From assembly GCA_964465155.1 (NCBI GenBank), contig CAYXIH010000001.1, positions 62,001 to 126,000 on the forward strand: a stretch of 64,000 nt of DNA, written 5' to 3'. This stretch comes from Spiro-02 sp964465155 (GTDB lineage Bacteria > Spirochaetota > Spirochaetia > Sphaerochaetales > Sphaerochaetaceae). The position numbers and the translations under genes were made by a program. Under the pieces are notes generated by a model, which worked only from the letters and a program-made list of their open reading frames with translations, did no database searches and was not told the origin of the DNA. Of the stretch, positions 1 through 8,357 are shown piece by piece (the stretch's first letter is position 1; each line of letters opens with the position of its first letter).

Positions 1-1058
1 CAACTATTGAGGGACGAAGATGCGATACTTCTTTGTATGAGGGGATGAACCTTTCATTTTATCCTCACGATATCAATGAGCTGAGGGCGTATTTCAACCA
101 GATGGCAGATCTCACCGGGAGAAATGATTTCCGGTATATTGCATCAGCGGGAAGAGAGGGGACGCAACCACAACATTTAGATTTTGCAATGCAGGAAACT
201 GGTTTGTATGTGATGCGTACTGGTTGGGGACGAACAGACAATTACATGCATGTGCATGGTGTACAGCTGGAGCGTGGAGAAAAAAGCACTCATTCACATA
301 ATGACGTTGGGCATCTTGAACTCATGCTGCAAGGTGAAGATATTCTCATCGACAGTGGAAGATACATTTATAATAGTTCTTGTTGGAAGGATTGGAGACA
401 TTATTTCACTGGTTCTCTTGCTCATAATACGCTATATGTTGATGACCATTGCATGGGCGATGTACCAGGTGTTACTCGTGTTCGTGGAGTTCGAATGGTG
501 ATTCATTCGTTTAAGCGTGACAAGGACTATTTTTTGATTGATGTTTCTCATAATGGTTATGCATTCATGGACGATCCAGTTTTCCATCGTCGCAAGGTAG
601 TCATGCTTCCAAGAAAAAATGTAGTAATCATTTTTGATTCTATTAGCGGAATTTGTTCAGAAAAACATGATATGAGACTCTCTTGGAATTTTGCAGGTAC
701 GAACTTAGAACGCACTTCTCATCAAACTTACCGCTTCATTACCAAAACTGGGAAGCAGTATGACATTATGGGCACTGGCGTGTATCAAGGAAGACCAGAA
801 GCGACAGAATGGGTTTCTCAGCTCTATTGTGGAAGTGAAGACCCTCAGGCTGGATGGGTTTCCTATGGCTATCCTGTTCGTGAACCTATTGCTCAAATTC
901 AGACGTGTTTACAAGGTTTTGCTGATGCAACTTATACAACAGTAATTGCACCTTCTGGCACAGCTGTTTCCATTCAGAATGATAATGGCCAAACCACAAT
1001 TCAAGTGGATACTGCATCAGTTTCCCTAAATCAGGATACGGTGGAGGTACGACAATGA
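1..1058 (+). CDS. Heparinase II/III-type polysaccharide lyase, C-terminal part (5' cut by window)
   Basis: The frame is open back to base 3, so the gene begins before the window. TTG at 33 and ATG at 45 are internal codons, not starts. The visible part (about 350 residues) is the beta-sheet region of heparinase II/III-like proteins. It has an H-S-H-N-D motif near 289-305 followed by a D-S-G-R-Y segment near 350-365, the usual H.H.D...D.G signature. Family members cleave uronic-acid-containing polysaccharides (heparin, alginate and similar) by beta-elimination. The catalytic alpha-toroid domain lies upstream and cannot be judged, nor can a signal peptide. The stop overlaps the next start as ATGA, so the genes are translationally coupled. 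Substrate is unknown. The family call is fairly sure; exact specificity is not. Confidence 0.75.
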   Translation, partial: TIEGRRCDTSLYEGMNLSFYPHDINELRAYFNQMADLTGRNDFRYIASAGREGTQPQHLDFAMQETGLYVMRTGWGRTDNYMHVHGVQLERGEKSTHSHNDVGHLELMLQGEDILIDSGRYIYNSSCWKDWRHYFTGSLAHNTLYVDDHCMGDVPGVTRVRGVRMVIHSFKRDKDYFLIDVSHNGYAFMDDPVFHRRKVVMLPRKNVVIIFDSISGICSEKHDMRLSWNFAGTNLERTSHQTYRFITKTGKQYDIMGTGVYQGRPEATEWVSQLYCGSEDPQAGWVSYGYPVREPIAQIQTCLQGFADATYTTVIAPSGTAVSIQNDNGQTTIQVDTASVSLNQDTVEVRQ

Positions 1059-1831
1059 AGTTTGGTGTATGTACAGACTTGCAAAACATGCAACTTGCTC
1101 AAGATGTAGGCTTTGATTATGTCGAAGCAAAACTCAATTCATTGGCTGCAATGGAACAAAATGAATTTGATAGACTTTATTCATCTATTTGTGATCTTCC
1201 AATACAGGCTGAAAGATGTTGTCTGCTACTTCCAAAGAGCATGCAAGTTATTGGGTCCTCGTATGATGAGCTTGAAATGGTACGATATCTTCAAGGTGCT
1301 TTTTCTCGCATGAACCAGCTAGGTGCCTCAATAGCAGTTTTTGGAAGTGGGAAATCCAGGGACATACCGAATGGAATGAATTACCAATCTGCATTTTCGC
1401 AACTTGTTCAGGTAACCCAGGTAATTGGTAATGTAGCTTCTGACTATGGTATTTCGATAGCTATTGAACCCTTGAATCGCAAAGAAACACATCTGATCAA
1501 TTCTCTTGCCGAAGGTGCTGCCCTACAGGCAATGGTCGATATGCCGAATGTAGGACTTCTTGTTGATTCCTTCCATTTGAATTCAGAAGGGGAAAGTTTG
1601 GAGCGCATTTCTGAAACTGCCCCATTGATGCATGCTCATATTGCTACGGTTGTAGGACGACGATTCCCATTGGAAGCAGATGATGAGACACAGTCATTTT
1701 TAACTGCCTTGTGCAAAACTGGGTATGATGGTAGCGTCAGCATCGAAGGAAAGACGGATGATTTTGAACATGACTCACGTATTGCTTTGCAAGTAATGCG
1801 TTCAATCTGCAAGGAGCAAAACAATGGATAA
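1055..1831 (+). CDS. Sugar phosphate isomerase/epimerase family TIM-barrel protein
   Basis: A 258-residue protein of the xylose-isomerase-like TIM-barrel superfamily (AP_endonuc_2 fold). The expected metal-binding positions can be picked out: Glu in I-E-P-L-N-R, Asp/His in V-D-S-F-H, His in M-H-A-H-I, and Glu in S-I-E-G-K near the C-terminus. Relatives include hydroxypyruvate isomerase, tagatose/psicose 3-epimerases, inosose dehydratase-type enzymes and the 3-keto-glycoside-cleaving isomerase-like proteins, so the reaction cannot be fixed from sequence. ATG 1055 overlaps the lyase stop (ATGA), and the 3' end overlaps the next gene by 8 bases. Its place between a lyase and sugar oxidoreductases suggests a cytoplasmic step on an oxidised or rearranged sugar. 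Confidence 0.8.
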   Translation: MKFGVCTDLQNMQLAQDVGFDYVEAKLNSLAAMEQNEFDRLYSSICDLPIQAERCCLLLPKSMQVIGSSYDELEMVRYLQGAFSRMNQLGASIAVFGSGKSRDIPNGMNYQSAFSQLVQVTQVIGNVASDYGISIAIEPLNRKETHLINSLAEGAALQAMVDMPNVGLLVDSFHLNSEGESLERISETAPLMHAHIATVVGRRFPLEADDETQSFLTALCKTGYDGSVSIEGKTDDFEHDSRIALQVMRSICKEQNNG

Positions 1832-2942
1832 GGTACGAATAGGTATCATTGGATACGGGAAAATGGGGTCACAACATGTCAAATCATTCTTAGACAAAAA
1901 GATCCCGAATGCAGTCTTGACAGCTATTGCAGATATTGACCCCAAAAGAATTGAACTAGCCCAAAAGGCGTGTGGAAAAGACGTATTGTATTTTCAGGAT
2001 GCATCAGCATTGATTCAGAGTGGTGCGTGTGATGCCATCATTCCCACAGTTCCTCATTATTATCATCCAGTATATGCAATTGAAGCATTCAATGCAGGTT
2101 TGAACGTTCTATGTGAGAAGCCTGCCGGCGTCTATACAGAACAAGTTCTTGAGATGAACCGTGTAGCAAAGAAGAGTGGGAAGGTTTTTGGGGTAATGTT
2201 CAACCAACGCACAAATCCTCTCTATCAGAAAGCCCGTGAATTAGTACAAAGCGGAGAGATAGGGAGAATAGTTCACACCAATTGGATTATCACAAGCTGG
2301 TTCCGGGCTCAAAGCTATTACGACAATAGTTCTTGGAGGGCAACTTGGAAGGGTGAGGGTGGTGGTGTCCTCTTAAATCAGAATCCCCATAACCTTGATC
2401 TTTGGCAGTGGATTTGTGGGATGCCTTCTCGTGTCAGAGCTGATGTCTATTATGGTAAACATAGGAATATTGAAGTTGAAGACGATGTCTTTGCTCTGTT
2501 TGAATATCCCAATGGTGCAGTAGGAAGCTATACGACCACCATTGCGGATGCACCTGGAACGAATCGGCTTGAGATTACTGGAACAATGGGAAAACTCGTC
2601 ATCGAAAATGATACGATTACTTTCTGGCGATTACGAGAATCAACTGATTCGTTCAATGAGCATTTTACTGGTGAAATTGGTCAGCCTGAATGTTGGAAAT
2701 GCGAAATACCCGTTAAAGGTACATATACCTCTCACCCAGGGGTGATTACAAACTTCTGTGATGCAATCCTTACAGGAAAGCCACTCTTGGCTCCTGGTGA
2801 AGACGGTATACTGGGTCTGTCGATATCCAATGCTATTCACCTTTCTTCTTGGACTGGTGGAGGATGGGTAGATCTTCCTGTTGATGGAAAACTATTCAAA
2901 CAATTGTTAACAGAAAAGTGTGGAGGAACGTTACCCGTTTAA
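1824..2942 (+). CDS. Gfo/Idh/MocA family oxidoreductase
   Basis: A 372-residue NAD(P)-dependent sugar dehydrogenase-type protein. The N-terminal Rossmann fold starts with I-G-I-I-G-Y-G-K-M-G, and the family's C-E-K-P motif follows around residue 92. The C-terminal alpha/beta domain carries E-G-G-G-V-L-L-N-Q and H-N-L-D, positions used for sugar binding and catalysis in the family. These enzymes oxidise or reduce sugars, inositols or glycosides at a ring carbon. ATG 1824 overlaps the previous gene by 8 bases. It has a paralogue 2.3 kb downstream (5225-6238) in the same operon, suggesting two redox steps, or an oxidation and re-reduction, on one sugar. Substrate not assignable. Confidence 0.85.
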   Translation: MDKVRIGIIGYGKMGSQHVKSFLDKKIPNAVLTAIADIDPKRIELAQKACGKDVLYFQDASALIQSGACDAIIPTVPHYYHPVYAIEAFNAGLNVLCEKPAGVYTEQVLEMNRVAKKSGKVFGVMFNQRTNPLYQKARELVQSGEIGRIVHTNWIITSWFRAQSYYDNSSWRATWKGEGGGVLLNQNPHNLDLWQWICGMPSRVRADVYYGKHRNIEVEDDVFALFEYPNGAVGSYTTTIADAPGTNRLEITGTMGKLVIENDTITFWRLRESTDSFNEHFTGEIGQPECWKCEIPVKGTYTSHPGVITNFCDAILTGKPLLAPGEDGILGLSISNAIHLSSWTGGGWVDLPVDGKLFKQLLTEKCGGTLPV

Positions 2943-2958
2943 TTATGGGAATCTAGAT

Positions 2959-5232
2959 ATGGGAATACATGAACGCAACATATTCAAGAAATCTCTCTTC
3001 TTGCAATGGGGTACATCCTATCTTGTCATGTGCTTTATTCCGCTAGTCTTGCTTCTTGTATTTTCTATAGTCTGTGTTTCTATTATCTCCAAGAATGCAT
3101 CTGAGACGAATTCATTGTCTGTCCAATATGTTGCTCGAGAATTTGATGCAACATTTGGACAGGTCAATTCTATTTGTGAGGATGTTCTTGTCTCAAGCCA
3201 ATTCCAACAATTCAATAACATTGATTCATCCAAAGAATTAGCACCTCTATATCTATTTGATACGGCAATGGCACTCAGGCATATGATCAATGGTGATGAT
3301 TCCATTATAGATTGTATGCTCTATAGCCCATCCTTGGATCTGTATGTCACAACAGAAAGGTGGGGAACCCTTGATGACCTGTATCTGCGTGATGACTTTG
3401 ACCTTGGATATTCTCAGGAACAAGTCAATGAAAGTTTCAGAACGCGAAAAATGGTTATGTCTATTGTAGATGCCTCATATCAGCTTCCACTAGGTGCTAT
3501 GAATCGAAGGATTATGGTCATTCGACCAATTAGCTATGCCAAATCTAGTAATATCAATGAGATGTATATTGCATTTCTGATTGATGTCTCTAAACTATTT
3601 CCTCCTATTTTGGAAGAATATCAAGATATGATCATTGCAAATGATGTCTCTCATCAGATCGTATTTGACTTTTCTAACTTGTCAATTTCTGGTGAGACTG
3701 TAGACAAGGTAATTGAAATGCCAAGTGGGCAAACCTTGCGCGTCAACGGTAAAATTGCAACAGCTTTAGATTCACAAGTAACAAACTTCAAATATATATC
3801 TTTGATGAACCCAGGCGTCTATTTCAAGGCTTTGTATTTAGCTATTGGTATAGCAATAATTTGTTTTGTAACCGCAGTTGCATTTGGCATCTTGTTTGCA
3901 TGGAGGCGTCTTTCAAGGGATTGGAATACATATGAAATGGCAATGGATGCAACGGGGATGGACATCAACCCAAACGTAATCCCAGAAAATCCATATGTAC
4001 CGTTTGTTGCAAACGCCTCAAAACTTCGAGAAGAGCAGGAGGGAATGAGCCTGATGATTCGTCAACAAACAGAGTCGTTGAAGGAACATATGATGGCGAA
4101 GCTTATTGAAAGATCTAACGAACCAGTAAGTCCCCAAGCTCTGAGTGAATGTGGCATACATCTCATTTCCGATAAGTTCCTTGTGTTGATAGTCATTCCT
4201 AAACAAGATGTTGAAGTTCAAGCAATAGAAACAATGGTGTTGCAAACAATTGCAAGCGAAGAAATGGCAATATTTCCTTTTATTTCTTCCTATGGAGCGG
4301 CGTATATCCTCAATCCAAAGTATGATGATGCATCTCAATTTCTTTCCAAATTTGCCATGAATATGAGAACGATGGTAATGAATTCAATGAGTGGTATAGC
4401 ATTCGCTGCATGCTCTTCCATTGGAACGGGCATCACATCATTGGGTAATTCCTATTTGGAAGCAATCAATGTCATGGAATACCTGCGTACAAATGGTAAC
4501 AGTGAATTCCTCTTTCACAACGATGTTGTTGCAATGACCAGTCGCATTGGTTTCCAGTATACGACTGAGCATGAGATGAGGATTTCTCAGGCCATGGAGA
4601 AAGGCGATGGTGCCCAGGTCGTGCAAATCATTGACTCTCTTGTTGACGAGAATCGTCAAGCTGGGGTTTCACCACGAAACCTGAGATATTTGCTTTTTGG
4701 TATTACCAGTACAATCTTGAGGACAGCAAATAAACTTGATGAACGCTATGGTGGAGTTTTGCCGGAAGTATCTTTCTCTCCAATCCTTCAGTCGGATAAT
4801 TTTGAACGTTCAAAGTCCGAGGTTTCACAAGTTGTTTTGGTTCTTTGTTCAGCTGTGTTGCAAATAAATTCCCAATATGAAGTAGATGGGAAAAATGAAT
4901 TTGGATGTTATAGAAAGGCTTTACAGATAATACAAGACAAATATATGGATGCCTCCCTGAATGTATCACAAGTTGCTGATGACCTTGGAGTTTCTGTTTC
5001 ACATCTGTCGCGTGTTTTCAAAAAATATCACAATCAGAATATTTCCGAATATTTGACATCCTATCGGATAGGAATGTCAAAACAACTGTTAAGCGATGGT
5101 GTGATGGTGACAGAGGTCGCCACAATGTGTGGTTTTGGAAGTCTGAGAACGTATTTACGTGTTTTCAAAAATTATGAAAGAGTGACACCCGGACAATTCC
5201 GGGCAATGAGTAAGGAGAATACTGATGCGTGA
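2959..5232 (+). CDS. Membrane-anchored AraC-family transcriptional regulator
   Basis: About 757 residues. A transmembrane helix near residues 19-45 is followed by a roughly 250-residue extracytoplasmic sensor region, a second transmembrane helix (coordinates about 3830-3900) and a long cytoplasmic part. The C-terminal AraC/XylS domain has two helix-turn-helix units and ends with the usual G-F...F-K...P-G-Q-F-R. This design is common for polysaccharide-responsive regulators in Gram-positives and spirochaetes. The frame can be extended to GTG 2920, but ATG 2959 is chosen because GGGA at 2947-2950 is correctly spaced and the peptide then begins directly before the membrane helix. It sits inside a metabolic operon rather than beside it, overlapping the next gene by 8 bases, so it probably senses the operon's own substrate. 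Confidence 0.85.
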   Translation: MGIHERNIFKKSLFLQWGTSYLVMCFIPLVLLLVFSIVCVSIISKNASETNSLSVQYVAREFDATFGQVNSICEDVLVSSQFQQFNNIDSSKELAPLYLFDTAMALRHMINGDDSIIDCMLYSPSLDLYVTTERWGTLDDLYLRDDFDLGYSQEQVNESFRTRKMVMSIVDASYQLPLGAMNRRIMVIRPISYAKSSNINEMYIAFLIDVSKLFPPILEEYQDMIIANDVSHQIVFDFSNLSISGETVDKVIEMPSGQTLRVNGKIATALDSQVTNFKYISLMNPGVYFKALYLAIGIAIICFVTAVAFGILFAWRRLSRDWNTYEMAMDATGMDINPNVIPENPYVPFVANASKLREEQEGMSLMIRQQTESLKEHMMAKLIERSNEPVSPQALSECGIHLISDKFLVLIVIPKQDVEVQAIETMVLQTIASEEMAIFPFISSYGAAYILNPKYDDASQFLSKFAMNMRTMVMNSMSGIAFAACSSIGTGITSLGNSYLEAINVMEYLRTNGNSEFLFHNDVVAMTSRIGFQYTTEHEMRISQAMEKGDGAQVVQIIDSLVDENRQAGVSPRNLRYLLFGITSTILRTANKLDERYGGVLPEVSFSPILQSDNFERSKSEVSQVVLVLCSAVLQINSQYEVDGKNEFGCYRKALQIIQDKYMDASLNVSQVADDLGVSVSHLSRVFKKYHNQNISEYLTSYRIGMSKQLLSDGVMVTEVATMCGFGSLRTYLRVFKNYERVTPGQFRAMSKENTDA

Positions 5233-6238
5233 GCCGTTACGAGTAGCCGTCATTGGTTGTGGAGCAGTTTCGAAAAATCATGGTAAAGCCTTGGCCAAAA
5301 GCGAGTTGGCTACCTTGGTATATGGAATTGATATAGATGAAGGAAAAGCAATTTCATTTTGTAATCAATTTGGTGGTATCCCCCTGACGGATTACACTCA
5401 AATATTCGAAAAGAAAGATATTGATTTGGTGCATATTGTAACCCCGCATAATACGCATCCTCAGATTGCCATTGATTGTATGGAACATGGAATTCATGTG
5501 TTCTGTGAGAAGCCACTTGCAATGCGTGCGTATGACGCAAAACACATGATTGAAGTTTCTCACTCCACAGGAAGTCGTCTCGGGGTTTGCTTTCAAAATC
5601 GTATGAATCCATCAACTCAAGAGTCAAAACAAATTCTCGCTTCGAATGAATATGGGAAGCTGGTCTCCGCGATGGCTCTTGTAACATGGGACAGGCACGG
5701 TGATTACTATTCAAAAAGTCCTTGGAGAGGAACCTATGAAGGTGAGGGTGGCGGCTGTATCATAAACCAAGCCATCCACACAATTGATTTGTTGAATTAC
5801 CTGACTGACGGAGTTCATTCAGTTTCGGCTTGTGATATGAAACTTCGAGATACAGACGATTATGAAGTTGAAGATTCTGCAATGGCTTTGTTTACGTTTA
5901 AAAATGGGAGTACAGGAGTAGGATACTTTACGAATTGCTACCCGTTAAGCAAAGTTTGCAATGTGGAATTACACCTTGAACATGCTGTATTGACTGTCAA
6001 ACAAAATGGCTTATTGATTGAAACTGAAAACGGAAACAATTGGCACCCTTGTGAATCAGCATCTGGTGAAAAATCTGAATGGGGACTCTCTCATGGTGCA
6101 TTGATAAATGAATTTCATTCTGCTGTCATAACGGGAAGTCCTAGTATTTGTGATTGTGAAACAGGACTAGCTGCCGTGAGAATCGTCAATGCAATTCAAC
6201 ATTCTCATGGAAAGAAAATGATTGTGGATAAGGATTAA
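5225..6238 (+). CDS. Gfo/Idh/MocA family oxidoreductase (second copy in operon)
   Basis: A 337-residue paralogue of the protein at 1824-2942. It shows the Rossmann motif V-I-G-C-G-A-V near the N-terminus, C-E-K-P-L-A around residue 97, and E-G-G-G-C-I-I-N-Q with H-T-I-D-L-L in the C-terminal domain. It likely uses NAD(H) or NADP(H) on a carbohydrate. The motifs match family expectations, so it appears intact. It starts 8 bases inside the AraC regulator gene. Two Gfo/Idh/MocA proteins with a TIM-barrel isomerase resemble pathways that oxidise a glycoside to a 3-keto intermediate before cleavage; that link is an inference from gene content only. Confidence 0.85.
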   Translation: MREPLRVAVIGCGAVSKNHGKALAKSELATLVYGIDIDEGKAISFCNQFGGIPLTDYTQIFEKKDIDLVHIVTPHNTHPQIAIDCMEHGIHVFCEKPLAMRAYDAKHMIEVSHSTGSRLGVCFQNRMNPSTQESKQILASNEYGKLVSAMALVTWDRHGDYYSKSPWRGTYEGEGGGCIINQAIHTIDLLNYLTDGVHSVSACDMKLRDTDDYEVEDSAMALFTFKNGSTGVGYFTNCYPLSKVCNVELHLEHAVLTVKQNGLLIETENGNNWHPCESASGEKSEWGLSHGALINEFHSAVITGSPSICDCETGLAAVRIVNAIQHSHGKKMIVDKD

Positions 6239-6260
6239 ATTTCAAGAATTAAGGGAAAAT

Positions 6261-8183
6261 ATGTACGAAACAAAATCATATCTCGGGCTTCGCGCTTTTT
6301 CGTCTGAAACTATAATTGTAGGTTGTGGAGCCGCAGGGCTCAATGCACTAGATGTCCTGATGAGTCAGGGAAATACAAATGTTGTACTTGTGTGCGAACA
6401 TCATAATGCTGGTACAAGCCGTAATACGGGTTCTGATAAACAAACGTATTACAAACTCTCTTTAGGAGGGGATGAGAACGATAGTGTATTGGCCATGGCG
6501 ATTGATTTGTTTGCGGGTGGCTGTGTAGATGGGGATATTGCCTTGTGTGAAGCTGCAAACTCAGCACCCGCGTTTCTCAAGCTTGCTTCTCTGGGAGTTC
6601 CCTTCCCGCGAAATAGATTCGGAGAATATATCGGATATAAGACAGATCATGATCCAAGAAGAAGGGCAACAAGTGCTGGCCCGTATACCTCTCGTTTCAT
6701 GACTGAACGTTTGGAAGAGCATCTCCACACCATGGATGCAGAAATCCTTGAATATCTTCAGGTAATTAGGATTCTCACAGATGAACATAGCGTTGTTGGA
6801 ATACTCTGCCTGGATATCAGGAATAACGAGATGCTTGTTATTTGGTGTCGAAACCTTGTATGGGCAACTGGAGGTCCCTCCGGAATGTATTCTGACAATG
6901 TGTATCCACAAAGTCAGCATGGTTCGTCAGGTATTGCCTTTGAAGCTGGTGCATTGGGAAAGAATCTCACTGAATGGCAATTTGGACTGGCAAGCAGGAA
7001 TCCCCGTTGGAATGTGAGTGGCACATATATGCAAGTACTACCGAGATTCCTCAGTGAAAGTGCAGATGGAATTCGAAGAGAGTTTCTTGCAGAGCGTTTT
7101 GGATCAGTATCAGACATGTTGAACAATGTATTTCTCAAAGGGTATCAATGGCCATTTGATGTACGCAAATTAAGTTCAGGTTCTTCTTTGGTTGATATTT
7201 TTGTGTTCGAGGAATTATTGGCCGGGAATCGAGTTTTTTTGGACTATACTCAAAATCCTAGCGGACAAGAAATTCCGTTTGGAGATCTTTCAAGCGAGGT
7301 GTATTCCTATCTTTCGAAGGCTGGTGCTTGCATGGGGACACCAATCAAACGGTTACGCATAATGAATGAACCTGCCTATCAATTTTTCAAAGAGCATGGA
7401 ATTGATTTAGAAGAACAGCAACTTGAGATATCAATTTGTGCTCAACATAATAATGGTGGACTAGCAATGGATGCCTGGTGGCGAAGTCCTACATTGCAAG
7501 GTTTCTTTCCTATTGGTGAGGCAGCTGGATCTCATGGGGTGTATCGTCCAGGAGGGAGTGCCTTGAATGCTGGACAAGTTGGTTCTTTGCGAGCTTCCAC
7601 TTGGATACATGCCCATTGTCATGATGAAGATTGGAAACCCGTTGCCTGTGATGTTCACCAACAAGTTCAAGAGATGATTGAATTGTCCAACAATCATGGA
7701 GAAATGGATTTTATGCCTATCTGGGCAGAAAACCAGAAACGAATGACAAGTTGTTGTGGAATTATCAGAGATCAATCCCTCATTTCAGATTTCTTAGCAT
7801 CTTTGAAACGCCAACTAGCTTCATTTCGACAATATGGTCCCAGAACTTCATCTGCCTTGCCAAAGTATTTTCAGTACCGCGATAGTTTGATTTCACAGAT
7901 TACATATGTATCATCAATGCTTGATTATTGCATCGAATATGGACTGAGCCGAGGAAGTGCATTATATGTGCGTAATGAAGGATCCCTTCCTGATGATCGA
8001 ATGCCAAGGAATCTTGAATGTTCAATAGAAGATAATCCCAAATTGTCATCGATACAGGAAACAATGTTTGATAAAGTAATGCAATGCACTCATGCATGGC
8101 GTCCTGTCGTTCCCCTCCCCGTGACGCAAGATTTCTTTGAATTGACTTGGTCACGGTTCAGGGAGACAGGGTGCATCGAATAG
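6261..8183 (+). CDS. FAD-dependent oxidoreductase (fumarate reductase/succinate dehydrogenase flavoprotein-like)
   Basis: A 640-residue flavoprotein. The FAD-binding Rossmann motif V-G-C-G-A-A-G-L is at residues 20-27, and a second FAD-contact segment G-V-Y-R-P-G-G-S-A-L-N-A lies around 430-440, as in FAD_binding_2 proteins. ATG 6261 has AAGGGA 5 bases upstream and is preferred over TTG 6222, which would overlap the previous gene. No signal peptide or membrane helix is visible, so it is probably cytoplasmic. No iron-sulfur or cytochrome partner subunit is encoded beside it, so the electron acceptor is unknown. It is the last gene of the operon and presumably oxidises a pathway intermediate. 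Its stop lies 2 bases from the convergent oadG-like gene. Confidence 0.75.
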   Translation: MYETKSYLGLRAFSSETIIVGCGAAGLNALDVLMSQGNTNVVLVCEHHNAGTSRNTGSDKQTYYKLSLGGDENDSVLAMAIDLFAGGCVDGDIALCEAANSAPAFLKLASLGVPFPRNRFGEYIGYKTDHDPRRRATSAGPYTSRFMTERLEEHLHTMDAEILEYLQVIRILTDEHSVVGILCLDIRNNEMLVIWCRNLVWATGGPSGMYSDNVYPQSQHGSSGIAFEAGALGKNLTEWQFGLASRNPRWNVSGTYMQVLPRFLSESADGIRREFLAERFGSVSDMLNNVFLKGYQWPFDVRKLSSGSSLVDIFVFEELLAGNRVFLDYTQNPSGQEIPFGDLSSEVYSYLSKAGACMGTPIKRLRIMNEPAYQFFKEHGIDLEEQQLEISICAQHNNGGLAMDAWWRSPTLQGFFPIGEAAGSHGVYRPGGSALNAGQVGSLRASTWIHAHCHDEDWKPVACDVHQQVQEMIELSNNHGEMDFMPIWAENQKRMTSCCGIIRDQSLISDFLASLKRQLASFRQYGPRTSSALPKYFQYRDSLISQITYVSSMLDYCIEYGLSRGSALYVRNEGSLPDDRMPRNLECSIEDNPKLSSIQETMFDKVMQCTHAWRPVVPLPVTQDFFELTWSRFRETGCIE

Positions 8184-8185
8184 AA

Positions 8186-8347
8186 TTACATTGATTTGGT
8201 AGGATCAGTTGTCGTCTGGTCGTCTTTCTTTTTCTTCCAGTTGTGGGTGATCAGCTTGATCGCTGCATACAGCAACAGCATCACGATGAAGATGGCGGCG
8301 ACCCCTTCTCCCATGAGCAACAATGAAGCGCGTACAGTTTCAGTCAT
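8186..8347 (-). CDS. oadG: OadG-like gamma subunit of a Na+-translocating decarboxylase
   Basis: A 53-codon gene read from the raw sequence. It encodes an N-terminal hydrophobic helix containing M-G-E-G-V-A-A-I-F-I-V followed by a very basic/acidic tail (W-K-K-K-K-D-D). This is the architecture of OadG, the small subunit that anchors the carboxyltransferase to the OadB sodium channel. The start is well supported: TAAGGAGG, whose TAA is the oadB stop codon, lies just upstream of the ATG. Hence oadB and oadG are tightly coupled. It is shorter than typical OadG proteins (about 80 residues). Function follows from position and architecture rather than from strong sequence signatures. Confidence 0.75.
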   Translation of the reverse strand: MTETVRASLLLMGEGVAAIFIVMLLLYAAIKLITHNWKKKKDDQTTTDPTKSM

Positions 8348-8357
8348 GTCGTCCTCC

